Assembly: GCF_003130795.1 (NCBI RefSeq)
Contig: NZ_CP029352.1
Location: 175,001 to 239,000, forward strand
Source: Azospirillum thermophilum
GTDB lineage: Bacteria > Pseudomonadota > Alphaproteobacteria > Azospirillales > Azospirillaceae
Reading direction: 5' to 3'
DNA: 64,000 bases
Position numbers and translations under genes: made by a program. How positions within the stretch are numbered: position 1 is the stretch's first letter; every line of letters begins with the position of its first letter. Shown one piece after another: positions 8,648 through 21,920 of the stretch. A model generated the notes under the pieces. It was not told the origin of the DNA, searched no databases, and saw nothing but the letters and a program-made list of their open reading frames with translations.

Positions 8648-9360
<713 letters not shown>

Positions 9361-9364
<4 letters not shown>

Positions 9365-9675
9365 ACTTCATCGAGGGCGAGCCCGCGCGCGGCGACGGCG
9401 CCGACTGCATCGGCATCCGCCCCGAACATCTGACCCTCTCGACCGAATCCGGCCGCTGGTCCGGCACCGTCACCGTGTCCGAACATCTGGGCTCCGACAC
9501 CTTCGTCTATGTGCAGGTGGAAGGGATCGGCACGCTGGTGGCGCGGGCGGGCGGCGAGTTCCCCGTCCATCACGGCGACCGCGTCTGGCTGACGCCGCAA
9601 ACCGAAAAGCTCCACCGTTTCGACGACCAGGGCAATGCCCTGTCTTCCGTCGCCGCCGGTGCGAAAGTGGCATGA
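9361..9675 (+). CDS. smoK: C-terminal TOBE part of the sugar ABC ATPase (split by a frameshift)
   Basis: Open frame starting [16 protein letters not shown], containing [10 protein letters not shown], the standard TOBE-domain signature of MalK/UgpC-type ATPases, then [17 protein letters not shown]. It overlaps the end of the nucleotide-binding ORF by four bases (ATGA). If the frameshift is genuine, this overlap could let ribosomes restart and make the domain separately, but no good ribosome-binding site is visible. More likely it is the second half of one 342-residue gene. Confidence 0.8.
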
Positions 9676-9686
9676 AAGGCTCCACC

Positions 9687-10460
9687 ATGAAACGTCTCGA
9701 CGGCAAGTCCGCCATCATCACCGGCGCCGCCCGCGGCATCGGCCGCGCCTTCGCCGCCGCCTATGTGCGCGAGGGCGCCACTGTCGCCATCGCGGACATC
9801 AACGTCGCCGCGGCGGAGAAGACGGCGGCGGAGATCGGCCCCGGCGCCTATGCGGTGGCGCTGGACGTGACCGACCAGTCCTCCATCGACGCGGCGGTCG
9901 CCACGGTGGTGGAGCGGGCGGGTGGCATCGACATCCTGGTCAACAATGCCGCCCTGTTCGACCTCGCCCCCATCGTCGAGATCACGCGGGAGAGCTACGA
10001 CCGGCTGTTCTCGATCAACGTCGCCGGCACGCTGTTCACCCTGCAGGCCGTGGCGAAGCGGATGATCGCGCAGGGCCGCGGCGGCAAGATCATCAACATG
10101 GCCTCGCAGGCGGGTCGCCGCGGCGAGTCCCTGGTGGCCGTCTATTGCGCCACCAAGGCGGCGGTCATCAGCCTCACCCAGTCGGCCGGTCTGAATCTGA
10201 TCCGCCACGGCATCAACGTCAACGCCATCGCCCCGGGCGTGGTCGACGGCGAACATTGGGACGGTGTCGACGCCCTGTTCGCCAGGCATGAAGGCCTCCA
10301 GCCCGGCGAGAAGAAGCGCATGGTCGGCGAAGCCGTCCCCTTCGGCCGCATGGGCCGCGCGGAGGATCTGACCGGCATGGCGATCTTCCTGGCCAGCGCC
10401 GAGGCCGACTACATCGTCGCCCAAACCTACAACGTCGACGGCGGCAACTGGATGAGCTGA
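9687..10460 (+). CDS. smoS: Sorbitol (L-iditol 2-) dehydrogenase, SDR family
   Basis: 257 residues from the start at 9687 (MKRLDGKSAIITGAARGIG). An in-frame ATG at 9672 overlaps the previous stop but adds only five residues not seen in the family. The NAD-binding motif is TGAARGIG, the structural motif NNAALFD, and the catalytic residues are the serine of NMASQAG and YCATK. Length and sequence fit the SmoS-type sorbitol dehydrogenases that oxidise sorbitol to fructose. Its position directly after the transporter ATPase supports this. Confidence 0.87.
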   Translation: MKRLDGKSAIITGAARGIGRAFAAAYVREGATVAIADINVAAAEKTAAEIGPGAYAVALDVTDQSSIDAAVATVVERAGGIDILVNNAALFDLAPIVEITRESYDRLFSINVAGTLFTLQAVAKRMIAQGRGGKIINMASQAGRRGESLVAVYCATKAAVISLTQSAGLNLIRHGINVNAIAPGVVDGEHWDGVDALFARHEGLQPGEKKRMVGEAVPFGRMGRAEDLTGMAIFLASAEADYIVAQTYNVDGGNWMS

Positions 10461-10540
10461 AGAACTCTCTCTGGAGCATCGCGACTCCCGCTCCCGCCCG
10501 CCGCAGCCCCCCTGAATCTCCCTCACCCGACCCGATCCCG

Positions 10541-10560
10541 GGGGAGAGAGGGATCTCCCC
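10541..10560 (+). repeat. Small hairpin between smoS and the mannitol dehydrogenase gene
   Basis: GGGGAGA-N6-TCTCCCC, a perfect 7-bp stem 13 bases before the mannitol dehydrogenase start codon. It has no U-tract, so it is not an obvious terminator. It could stabilise or tune the polycistronic message. Confidence 0.4.
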
Positions 10561-10573
10561 GCAGGACCCCGCC

Positions 10574-12049
10574 ATGACCATCGCCCTTTCCGCCGCCACC
10601 CTCCCGGACATTGCCGCGCGGGCATCGGTGCCGGTCTACGACCGTTCCACCCTGTCCGCCGGGATCCTGCATTTCGGCGTCGGCAACTTCCACCGCGCCC
10701 ATCAGGCGGTTTATCTCGACAGCCTGTTCACCCGGGGCCGCGACCATGACTGGGCGATCCTCGGCGCCGGCGTGATGCCGTCGGACCAGCGCATGCGCGA
10801 CGCGCTGGAGGGTCAGGACTGGCTGACCACCGTGGTGGAGCAATCCGGTGCGCGGAGCCTCGCCCGCGTCACCGGCGCGATGATCGGCATGCTGCCGGTC
10901 GGCGACGGCGACGCCATCGTCGCCAGGCTGGCCGATCCCGCGATCCGCATCGTCTCGCTGACGGTGACGGAGGGCGGCTATTACATCGACGCCTCCGGCA
11001 AATTCGACACGGACCATCCGGCGATCCGCGCCGACATCGCAGCACCGTTCCGGCCGACCACCGTCTTCGGCCTGATCGTCGCCGGTCTGGCCCGCCGCCG
11101 CGCCGCCGGCACGGTGCCCTTCACCGTCATGTCCTGCGACAACATCCCCCACAACGGCGTCGTCACCCGCAACGCCGTGCTGGGCATCGCAAAGGGCATC
11201 GACGCCGACCTCGCCACCTGGATCGAGGGCGCCGTCGCCTTCCCCAACGGCATGGTCGACCGCATCACGCCAGCCACCGGCATGCAGGAGCGCGAGGCTC
11301 TCGACCGCGATTTCGGCATCGCCGACAACTGGCCGGTCTTCTGCGAGGACTTTACGCAGTGGGTGCTGGAGGACCGCTTCTCCGCCGGCCGCCCGGCCCT
11401 GGAGGCGGTGGGGGTGCAGTTCGTCCCCGACGTGACGCCCTTCGAGACGATGAAGATCCGCATCCTCAACGGCGGCCATGCGGTGATCGCCTATCCCGCC
11501 GGTCTGCTCGGTATCACCTACGCGCATGAGGCGATGGAAACCCCGCTGATCCGTGCCTTCCTGCAGAAGGTCGAGCGGGACGAGATCATCCCGACCGTGC
11601 CGCCGGTGCCGGGCACCGACCTGACTTCCTACTTCGGCATCATCGAGCGCCGCTTCGCCAATCCCAAGATCAAGGACACCATCCGCCGGCTCTGCCTCGA
11701 CGGCTCCAACCGCCAGCCGAAATTCATCGTCCCGTCGATCGCCGATCGCCTGAAGTCGGGTGCCGGCATCGAGGGGCTGGCTCTGGAATCGGCGCTGTGG
11801 TGCCGCTACTGCTTCGGGACGACCGACGACGGCCAGCCGATCGAGCCGAACGACCCCGACTGGGACCGCCTGAACCGCGTCGCGGCACAGGCTCGCAGCG
11901 AGCCGGCCGTATGGCTCGACCAGGAGGACATCTACGGCGAGATCGGCCGGGCACAGCCCTTCCGCGACGCCTTCTCCACCGCCCTGCGCGCCCTGTGGAC
12001 GGACGGCACCCGCGCGGTGCTCGCCCGCTATGCCGGCGGATCCAACTGA
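10574..12049 (+). CDS. mtlK: Mannitol 2-dehydrogenase, polyol long-chain dehydrogenase family
   Basis: 491 residues, the normal size for the long-chain polyol dehydrogenase family. The N-terminal nucleotide-binding region reads LHFGVGNFHRAHQAVYLD. The family active-site signature K-x5-N-x2-H appears in the KIRILNGGHAVIAY region. It would oxidise D-mannitol (and perhaps D-arabinitol or sorbitol) to the ketose with NAD. It follows the sorbitol dehydrogenase after 113 bases containing a small hairpin and precedes a sugar kinase, so both hexitols converge on fructose. Confidence 0.88.
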   Translation: MTIALSAATLPDIAARASVPVYDRSTLSAGILHFGVGNFHRAHQAVYLDSLFTRGRDHDWAILGAGVMPSDQRMRDALEGQDWLTTVVEQSGARSLARVTGAMIGMLPVGDGDAIVARLADPAIRIVSLTVTEGGYYIDASGKFDTDHPAIRADIAAPFRPTTVFGLIVAGLARRRAAGTVPFTVMSCDNIPHNGVVTRNAVLGIAKGIDADLATWIEGAVAFPNGMVDRITPATGMQEREALDRDFGIADNWPVFCEDFTQWVLEDRFSAGRPALEAVGVQFVPDVTPFETMKIRILNGGHAVIAYPAGLLGITYAHEAMETPLIRAFLQKVERDEIIPTVPPVPGTDLTSYFGIIERRFANPKIKDTIRRLCLDGSNRQPKFIVPSIADRLKSGAGIEGLALESALWCRYCFGTTDDGQPIEPNDPDWDRLNRVAAQARSEPAVWLDQEDIYGEIGRAQPFRDAFSTALRALWTDGTRAVLARYAGGSN

Positions 12050-12063
12050 GGAACTTGCCCGCC

Positions 12064-13038
12064 ATGACCGCCTTGCCGCCCCCCGCATCGCAACCCATCG
12101 ACGTGCTGTGCCTGGGCGAGGTGCTGATCGACTTCATGCCCGCCGGGTCGTCCCGGCCCGGCGTGATCGGCGCCTTCGATCCGGCGCCGGGCGGTGCGCC
12201 AGCCAATGTCGCGGTCGGTCTGGCCCGGCTGGGCGTGCGCAGTGCCTTCATGGGCCGGACGGCGGCGGATGGCTTCGGCCGCTTCCTTGCTGGCGCGTTG
12301 ACCGGGGCCGGCGTCGATGCCTCCCGCCTGCGCCGCGTCCCCGACGCCAGGACCCCTGTCGCCTTCGTCTCCCTCGACGAGGAGGGGGAGCGGGAGTTCC
12401 TGTTCTATGGCGAGCCGATGGCCGGCTTCTCCTCTGCCGACCTCGACCTCGATGCCATCGCTGCGGCCCGTCTTCTGCATTCCGGTTCCATCGGCCTGAT
12501 CGACCCGGCGGCGCGCGAGGCGAGCCTGCTGGCGGTGGAGACGGCGCACCGCCATGGCCGGCTGGTGTCCTTCGACGCCAACCTGCGCCTCGCCCTCTGG
12601 CCCGACCGCGACACGGCGGAGCGACTGATCCGTCAGGGCATCGCCGCCGCCTCCATCGTCAAGCTCAGCGACGAGGAGTTGGAGTTCCTGACCGGCATCG
12701 CCGACCCCGACACCGCCGGCCGCGGCCTGTGGCATCGGGGCTTGCGCCTTCTGGTGGTGACGCATGGCCGCGACGGCTGCACCTTCCTGACCGCCGATGC
12801 GTCCGGCCATGTGCCGGGGGTGGCCGTCACCACCGTGGATACCACCGGTGCCGGCGACGCCTTCGTCGCCGCCCTCCTGGCCGGTATTCTTGAGGACGTC
12901 GACACCGCCTTCGCGCCAGACCGGCTGCACGAAATCTGCCGCTTCGCCAACGCCGCCGGCGCGCTGACCACCACGGCCCCCGGCGCCATCCCCTCCCTGC
13001 CCGACCGCGCCACGGTCAAGCAACTGCTGGACCGCTGA
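12064..13038 (+). CDS. PfkB-family fructokinase
   Basis: 324 residues from the start at 12064 (MTALPPPASQPIDVLCLGE). The open frame extends upstream but only into the previous gene. The PfkB N-terminal signature is GGAPANVAVGLARLG. The C-terminal signature, with the catalytic aspartate, is DTTGAGDAFVAALL. Fructokinase is the expected last step after the sorbitol and mannitol dehydrogenases, giving fructose 6-phosphate. It starts 14 bases after the mannitol dehydrogenase and ends the operon. Only 19 bases separate its stop from that of the cas2 remnant on the opposite strand. Confidence 0.85.
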   Translation: MTALPPPASQPIDVLCLGEVLIDFMPAGSSRPGVIGAFDPAPGGAPANVAVGLARLGVRSAFMGRTAADGFGRFLAGALTGAGVDASRLRRVPDARTPVAFVSLDEEGEREFLFYGEPMAGFSSADLDLDAIAAARLLHSGSIGLIDPAAREASLLAVETAHRHGRLVSFDANLRLALWPDRDTAERLIRQGIAAASIVKLSDEELEFLTGIADPDTAGRGLWHRGLRLLVVTHGRDGCTFLTADASGHVPGVAVTTVDTTGAGDAFVAALLAGILEDVDTAFAPDRLHEICRFANAAGALTTTAPGAIPSLPDRATVKQLLDR

Positions 13039-13057
13039 GGCAGGGCAGGTTTTGAAA

Positions 13058-13275
13058 CTACCGGGGAGTGCGGAAGCCTCGCACCGGACGGATCAACTGC
13101 TCCAGCTTGCCGTGGCCGGCTTCCGTGCCAATGACGGTGAGACACGAGCCCCCATGAAGTGGGCGCCCAGCGCGGCGCGGCGGCGGGGCGTCAGGCGGCA
13201 CTGGAGGACCGAGAACTGCAGCCAGCGTCCATAGGCTCCCGTCGCCTTGAACACGCGGTGCCAGCGCTTTGGGTC
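13058..13275 (-). pseudogene. cas2: cas2 remnant joined to the cas4 start by a deletion
   Basis: From 13275 downward the minus strand reads DPKRWHRVFKATGAYG then RWLQFSVLQCRLTPRRRAAL. This is the typical first half of a Cas2 protein after its opening beta-strand (family form: YDISDPKRW..). The N-terminal strand with the first aspartate is missing and is replaced by the cas4 reading frame. After AAL the sequence no longer resembles Cas2. Its C-terminal part (LTVIGTEAGHGKLEQLIRPV in another frame) is not recognised. The remnant cannot form a working integration complex. Confidence 0.7.
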
Positions 13276-13598
13276 AGCACGCCGTCCTCGCCCTCGATGA
13301 CATCCATCCTGGCGATCAGGCCGAGCCGGTCGGAAGCCAGTTCGATGGAGCGCAGCTCGAAGGGCGGGGCGGTGTCGGCCTCCTCCGGCGGGGGCAGCGT
13401 GCCGCGCCCGGCGTCCACGCGGGCGTGGGCGCGCTTGTCCTCCTCGGTGTCGGCGTTGGCCGCCCAGGCGCCCTCCACCCACTCCAGATAGGCCAGCCGC
13501 GGGCAGTGGACCCACTCGTTCACCATGCGCGCCGGCACCGGCAGGTCCGGATCCGTCTCCGGCGGGGCGGGAAGGGGCAGGGTCAACTGGTCGGTCAT
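13191..13598 (-). pseudogene. cas4: Truncated cas4 (N-terminal part of a Cas4-Cas1 fusion)
   Basis: 135-residue frame whose first roughly 107 residues match the opening of type I-G Cas4-Cas1 fusions: ARMVNEWVHCPRLAYLEWVE with the first iron-sulfur cysteine, then KRAHARVDAGRGTLPPPEE and SIELASDRLGLIARMDVIEG. After EGEDGVLT the frame runs out of register through the fused cas2 sequence and stops. The PD-(D/E)XK nuclease core, the other three cysteines and all of the Cas1 domain are missing. The start is 22 bases after the csb2 stop, the usual operon position. Adaptation proteins are therefore absent from this locus. Confidence 0.8.
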
Positions 13599-13620
13599 CG
13601 CGGCGGCTCCATGCCGGAAG

Positions 13621-15306
13621 TCAGTCGTCGGGCTTCGGCTCGGCGGGCATGAACAGGCCCAATCCGAAATGGCAGGCGTAGCCGAGCGCCAGTGGTCCCC
13701 GCTTCGCCTCGGGCAAGGTGATGCGCAGGAAGGTGCCGGCGGTGTCGAGCTGGGCTTCGCCGCGGCTGGCGCGGAAGCGGTGGAAGTGAAGGGGGAGGCG
13801 GTCGCGCCCGTTGATCCGGATCGTCTTTTCCTCGGTCACCTCCAGCCGGTGGGCTTGGTCGGCCGGAACGATTCCCCGGCGGATCAGCAGGCGCCGCGCC
13901 TCGGCACAACGCCCACCGGCTTTCAGGTGCCCGGAGGCGAGGAACGGGGTGGCGCTGATCCATGTGCGGCTTTCACGAAGGAATGGAACATCGTTCTCGA
14001 AGTCCTTCGGCGTGCCGAACCCCTCCAGTGCCAGCCGCCATTCCTGGCGGATGTCCGGGGCCTCGTCCGTCTCCTCTTCGGATCGGCGGCCCCGGTCCGG
14101 CTCCCGGATCCACAGCCGCGTCACCTGATCGAGGGCGGCCCGGGCCTTGGCATCGAACCCGCCATTCGCATAGACCACCACATGGTCGATGAACCCGTCC
14201 CCATCCGCATCCTGCGGCAGCCAGAAGGCGTGGGCGTGGGCGGGGTCGTCGGCCAGCGGACGGCCGTCGGCGTTCTTTCCCAGGAACACCGCCGGCGCAC
14301 GGGGTCGCCGCCGGCCCGTCGCGGGATCGGTGTCCCAGCCGAAGCGGGCCAGCGTGGCAAGCCGCATCAGCTCGCCGATCTTCACCGTATCCTCGACGCG
14401 CGGGCGCGGACGCCCGGCCAGAAGGAAGCGGGCGACGGTGGGCAGGTTCGTCTCCGTTCGGTTCGGCCGGCCCGTGCGGTGGCGGGGCAGGGGGGACAGC
14501 GGAACGCGGCGGTACAGAACGTCGCCGCTGGCCGGCGGGCGGCTCCAGCCCTGGCGCTGGAAGTCGCCGGTGTCCAGCGCCAGCGCGTCGAACAGCCGTT
14601 CCGGAAGGATCGCCGCGGTCGGGGCGATCAGCTTCGCCAGGGCCTTGCCGGTGGGCGGCTTGGGCTTGGTCCAGGAAGCGAGCACCTGTGCCTCCGCCGC
14701 GGCCAGCAGGCGGGTGCGTTCCTGCGCATACCCGGCGGGCGACAGCGGGGCGATGATCCGGACGGTTTCGGCCCCATCCTTCCTGTCGCCATCATCGCCG
14801 TCCTGATCATCGGACGACGACGGGCGGCAGTTGATCGTCCACCTCTTGTCTTCGGTCTCCACCCGACATTCGGCCCAGCTTTCAGCGCGGCCGAGATAGC
14901 CGATGCGCTCCGCCAGATGGCGCAGCAGGGCGAGAGCCTCGTCCTCCAGCGTCAGATCTGGCCAGACGGCCACGATGGGCTCTCCCGCCGGGAAGCGGGC
15001 GAAGGCGTCGAACACCAGCTTGGTGTCCCCGGCCGCCGCCTGCGGCATGTAGTGCCGGCTGTGGGCGTGGACGACCGACTCCGGTAGCGCATAGTCGGGC
15101 GGCCGTTCGGCCAGACGGTCGATCAGCGCGGCCAGGGCGTCCCCGGAAAAGGCGTCGCGATCCGCCTTGCGGTACCATGTCGCGACCAGGGCGCGCAGGA
15201 TCCGCCAGGGCTCCGGCGGCCAGGCGACGTCCGCCTCGTTGACGTGGCGGCCCCAGGGCGTGGCGTGGTAGCGCCCGGCGGGAAAGGTGAAGACGAGCGC
15301 CAGCAT
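13621..15306 (-). CDS. csb2: Type I-G (I-U) Cas5-Cas6 fusion protein Csb2
   Basis: 561 residues. The N-terminus MLALVFTFPAGRYHATPWG followed by WPPEPWRILRALVATWYRK is characteristic of Csb2, the large type I-G protein that combines a Cas5 backbone function with a Cas6-like crRNA-processing domain. A C-terminal region with LGYACHFGLGLFMP is glycine-rich like RAMP Cas6 domains. It starts 7 bases after the csb1 stop in the order expected for this subtype. It would process pre-crRNA and cap the crRNA 5' end in Cascade. Nothing suggests it is broken. Confidence 0.85.
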   Translation of the reverse strand: MLALVFTFPAGRYHATPWGRHVNEADVAWPPEPWRILRALVATWYRKADRDAFSGDALAALIDRLAERPPDYALPESVVHAHSRHYMPQAAAGDTKLVFDAFARFPAGEPIVAVWPDLTLEDEALALLRHLAERIGYLGRAESWAECRVETEDKRWTINCRPSSSDDQDGDDGDRKDGAETVRIIAPLSPAGYAQERTRLLAAAEAQVLASWTKPKPPTGKALAKLIAPTAAILPERLFDALALDTGDFQRQGWSRPPASGDVLYRRVPLSPLPRHRTGRPNRTETNLPTVARFLLAGRPRPRVEDTVKIGELMRLATLARFGWDTDPATGRRRPRAPAVFLGKNADGRPLADDPAHAHAFWLPQDADGDGFIDHVVVYANGGFDAKARAALDQVTRLWIREPDRGRRSEEETDEAPDIRQEWRLALEGFGTPKDFENDVPFLRESRTWISATPFLASGHLKAGGRCAEARRLLIRRGIVPADQAHRLEVTEEKTIRINGRDRLPLHFHRFRASRGEAQLDTAGTFLRITLPEAKRGPLALGYACHFGLGLFMPAEPKPDD

Positions 15307-15313
15307 GGGCGGC

Positions 15314-18597
<3,284 letters not shown>

Positions 18598-18611
<14 letters not shown>

Positions 18612-21123
18612 GGTCGTCCTCCCGGGTCTTGCGCTGCCGGGCCTTGTCCTGTTCGTCCGCCGAGGCGCGCCAGTCGGCGATGCGCACCAGGCTTTCCAGC
18701 CAGGCGAGCCGGAACGGCTTGTGGTCTTCCAGCAGGCGCGCGGTGCGGGCGGCCCAGCTGAGCCCCTGCGTCTCGCTGTCGCCCAACTCCATCAGTCCGA
18801 GCGACAAGGACACCGGGTCCGACCGGCCGCCGTCGCCGAGATCGACGGCCGGCAAACCGTCCCCTTCATGGATGCCGCGGGCGAAGCGGAGCACGCCGGC
18901 CGGTGCGCTTTCCTGCGGAAGGGCGCGCAGCGACAGCCGGACCTTCCCATGGTGCGCGGCAATCAGATAGGCGACCAGATCGGCTCCATTGACGTTGGCA
19001 TCCGCTCCGCCGTGCTGTTGCAGAAAGGCGAGTGCCGAGGCCAGCTCGTGCCGGAAATAGGGGCGCCCCTTCCTGCGGTCGTACCGCGACGCCTTCGCGA
19101 GAAGCGCGCCGTCCGGGCGGACGGGCTCGGTCATCCGCTCCTGGAACTTGGGATGCGCCTTGCCCACGTCGTGCCAGCGGGCGGCGGTCACGACCGCGGC
19201 GCGGTCCGCCGGGGACAGCGGATGGGTCTGTTCCAGCGCCGCGCACAGCGCTTCCGCCGTCTCCGCCACATGGACGAGATGGTCGGTCAGCGGGACCGGC
19301 CGGTCCTGGCGCGTGTCGCGGTCGTCGTCGTGGCTCTCGGTGTCGGGATCGGGCGCCCCGGCCTGCGGGGCGGAGGGCGGTTCGTGGATCGGAACCTTCC
19401 TGTCCGTGATCTCGGGCGCGAGGCCGATGACCGGATCGTAGCCGCCGAGCGCCGCGTCCAGCATGACGACGAGGCCGGGCCAGGGCTTGCCGTCCAGGCG
19501 CACCCAGATGGACTCCGTCCCTTTCGCCTGCGGATTCAGGCGCCAGCCCTGCCGGGCCTTCAGAAGCTCCTCCCCGCGCCGGATCGGCACGCTGCACAGC
19601 TCCTCCGGACGGGGCAGGGGCTGGTCGTCCGGTTTCCCCGTGGCGAAGTCCCGCCAGAGCACCTGGAAGTCGGTATCCTTCGTGTCGCGGATGAAGGGGC
19701 TGACGTCGATGTCGAAGCCGGTCAGGTCGGGATCGGTGTCGAACAGGTCCAGCAGATCCTTGCGCCGCAGCACATGCCGCACCGGCGGCGTGCGGTCGCC
19801 CGGCGTCCGTTCGGGCGGCGGCAGGTTGGCCGGCGCCGCGTCGACAAGGTCGGCGAGCCGGGTGTGCGCCTCCGCCAACCCCTCCGCCGCGTAGGGCACC
19901 GCCAGTTCGCCCTTGGGGTCGACCTCCTTTGAAACGGGCAGGTCGATCCAGCGGATCTCCGCACCGTCCCCGCACTCCCCGTACCGGTTGACGCGCCCGA
20001 AGCGCTGAACCAGCGACGGCCAGGGCGCCAGTTCGGTGAACAGCAGGGCGGAGGTGACGTCCACGCCCGCCTCGATGGCCTGGGTCGCGACGACGATGCG
20101 GTCCGCCGTGGCTTCCGGGCCGGTCAGGCGCTCCAACTGCGCCTTCCGCTCCGCCGGGCGGAAGCGGCTGTGGATCAGGAGCAGCCTGTCCGCGCCCTCC
20201 GGACCCATGCGCTTCGTCAGCGCCCTGTGCACCTTCTGTGCCCGCGCCACGGTGTTCAGGATGACGATGGTGGTGCGGCCGGGGCGATGCGCCTCCAGCA
20301 CCTCGCCCGCCAGAGCCGCCGCGTAGGCGTCGATGTCCTTGCCGCCGGCGCCCCCTGGCCGTGACGTGGCGGGGCGGACATGCTTATGGGCCTCGACCAG
20401 CAGCCGGCGGACACGGGGGTCGGCGGCGTCCTGCGGCACGTCGTCGGGCACGCGCAGGATCCGGCTGGTATCCCGGTGGTCCACGGTGACGAGCCATGCC
20501 GGGTCCAGGGTCGCCGACAGCCACAGGGACCGTGCGGGGCGGGCCGTTCCCAACGCCTCCCGCAGCCCTTGCAGCTGCGCCGAGGTCGCCAGCCCGGCGC
20601 CCATCGCCTGCACCTCGTCGAACACCCATTGCGCGTCGTTGTGCAGCAGGGCGAAGTCCACCGGCCAGCGGAAGCGGCTCATGCCGTAGCCGCGCATCAG
20701 CGCCCGGCTCAGCAGCATGTCCTGGGTGCCGATCAGGATGGCCGGGCGTTCGGGGTGCCGCATCCAGGGCGGGGGCTCCTTCTCCCGCTCTCCGCCGCCC
20801 ATCAGGACGACCACTCCGTCCTCCGGGTGGGGCAGGGAAACGTCCTCGCTGGCCCCGAGCCTGTCGAGCCAGCCGCGCACGGCGTCGCGGGTCTGCTCCA
20901 CGAGCGTCCGCATCGGCAAACACAGCACCAGCCGCAGCGGCGTGTCCTCCCGCGCGATCCGGCGGCGCCACAGCCACCCCAGCACGATCGCAGCCGTCTT
21001 GCCGAGACCCGTCGGGGCAATCAGCACCTCCGGCCAGGGTTCCACCGCCAAGCGCCGCTGGTATTCGTAGGGCTGGAGCGGGTTGCCCATGGCACTGGCG
21101 AAAAAGGAATCGAAGGAGGTCAT
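18598..21123 (-). CDS. cas3: Type I-G CRISPR helicase-nuclease Cas3 (HD domain at the C-terminus)
   Basis: 841 residues from 21123 (MTSFDSFFASAMGNPLQPYE), preceded by aggagtgg. The superfamily 2 helicase comes first: Walker A APTGLGKTAA, motif II VFDEVQAMGAG, motif III LSATLD, motif VI QRFGRVNRYGE. The HD nuclease is at the C-terminus, with ARWHDVGKAHPKFQ, FRHELASALAFLQ and AAHHGKVRLSLR. This helicase-then-HD order is the reverse of most Cas3 proteins and is characteristic of type I-G. All motifs look intact, so target degradation should work if crRNAs are supplied. It is the first gene of the interference operon. Confidence 0.9.
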
Positions 21124-21196
21124 CGCGACCACTCCTGGAAGGGCAATGTGCAAATGATTGCTTACGGGTAAATTTATGTGATTAGCCCCGCCTTCG

Positions 21197-21223
21197 GAGT
21201 TATCATCGTGACAACGATAACTC
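21197..21223. repeat. Inverted repeat 1 upstream of cas3
   Basis: GAGTTATC-N11-GATAACTC, a perfect 8-bp stem. It could be an operator or a hairpin in the leader. Confidence 0.5.
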
Positions 21224-21230
21224 AGGGATT

Positions 21231-21264
21231 GCAACCCCTGCTTTTTGTAATCAGCAGGGGTTGC
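21231..21264. terminator. Strong stem-loop upstream of cas3
   Basis: GCAACCCCTGCT-N10-AGCAGGGGTTGC, a perfect 12-bp GC-rich stem with a T-rich loop. There is no downstream U-tract in either direction, so terminator is only one possibility. It might also be a residual CRISPR-like or IS-end palindrome. Confidence 0.4.
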
Positions 21265-21272
21265 AGGCCAAG

Positions 21273-21292
21273 CCCTTGCCTTTGGGCAAGGG
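21273..21292. repeat. Inverted repeat 3 upstream of cas3
   Basis: CCCTTGCC-TTTG-GGCAAGGG, a perfect 8-bp stem with a 4-base loop, 8 bases from the previous hairpin. Confidence 0.45.
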
Positions 21293-21440
21293 AAGAGGCT
21301 TCCCTGTCATAGCTCACACCTAAAAGTGAACAGATAATCCCGCATGCGCCAAACCGGGGCGAGCGTAAGGAAAATGTGTCAACTCTTCGTTCATCTCACC
21401 CCATCCACCATTCCCGCACGCACCACGCGGGGATGGATCC

Positions 21441-21824
21441 ATGCGGATACTGTTCGGGTGGCATCTGGACGGGCCGTGCTGGCCGGAGTCCTTTGACGGG
21501 TTGGACGCCAGCCTGGACACCGACGTCGTCGGGCCCGCCGGGCTGATCCGCTTTCTGGAGACCCGGCTGGGGCTTGCGGGGCCGGAATCCTCCCCGGCTC
21601 TGCGCATCGCGCAGTATCTGGCGCGGCTGCGCGCGGTCGATGACGGGCGGCGCTTCTTCAGCCGCTCCCTGGCGGCCGACGGTTGGTCCGTCGCGCGAAT
21701 GGTGCTGGGCTGGCGCGACTCCCTGGTCGAGGCAGGCTGGAGCGGCGCGGTCGTCGGGGACGGCCCACGGCTCGACACGCTGGCGGAGGTGGAGCGCGTG
21801 CCGGGGGACGTGACCCAGGCTTGA
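21441..21824 (+). pseudogene. N-terminal fragment, possibly of a PD-(D/E)XK-family nuclease
   Basis: 127 residues beginning MRILFGWHLDGPCWPESFDG, with LIRFLETRLGLAGPE, ALRIAQYLARLR and RRFFSRSLAADGWSVAR. I recognise this opening, from memory only, as that of large (about 900-residue) AddB-like PD-(D/E)XK nucleases partnered with UvrD-type helicases. The frame stops after VPGDVTQA with no trace of the rest, so the gene would be a stub. A ribosome-binding-like ggggatgg precedes the start. It is divergent from cas3. If the family guess is wrong it is simply an unknown short protein. Confidence 0.4.
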
Positions 21825-21920
21825 AACCTCTCCCCCACCCAGACCATCCTGCAAATGGGAGTCGCGCCCAAAACGGAAGCGGGAACGCCGCTCCCTTGTT
21901 CGGGATCAAGAGGAAGAGAC

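Larger units (their letters stand above)
21124..21440. other. Gene-free leader upstream of cas3 with three tandem hairpins
   Basis: This stretch contains the presumed promoter of the cas operon (AT-rich 21140-21180) and three perfect inverted repeats in about 100 bases: 21197-21223, 21231-21264 and 21273-21292. I see no CRISPR repeat-spacer pattern here. Confidence 0.55.

Noticed and set aside
13058..13155. A second homopolymer frameshift (five Gs near 13150) that would extend the cas2 remnant
   Set aside because: Adding a base does open the frame, but the resulting text does not look like the end of Cas2, so it gives no support for an undercall there.
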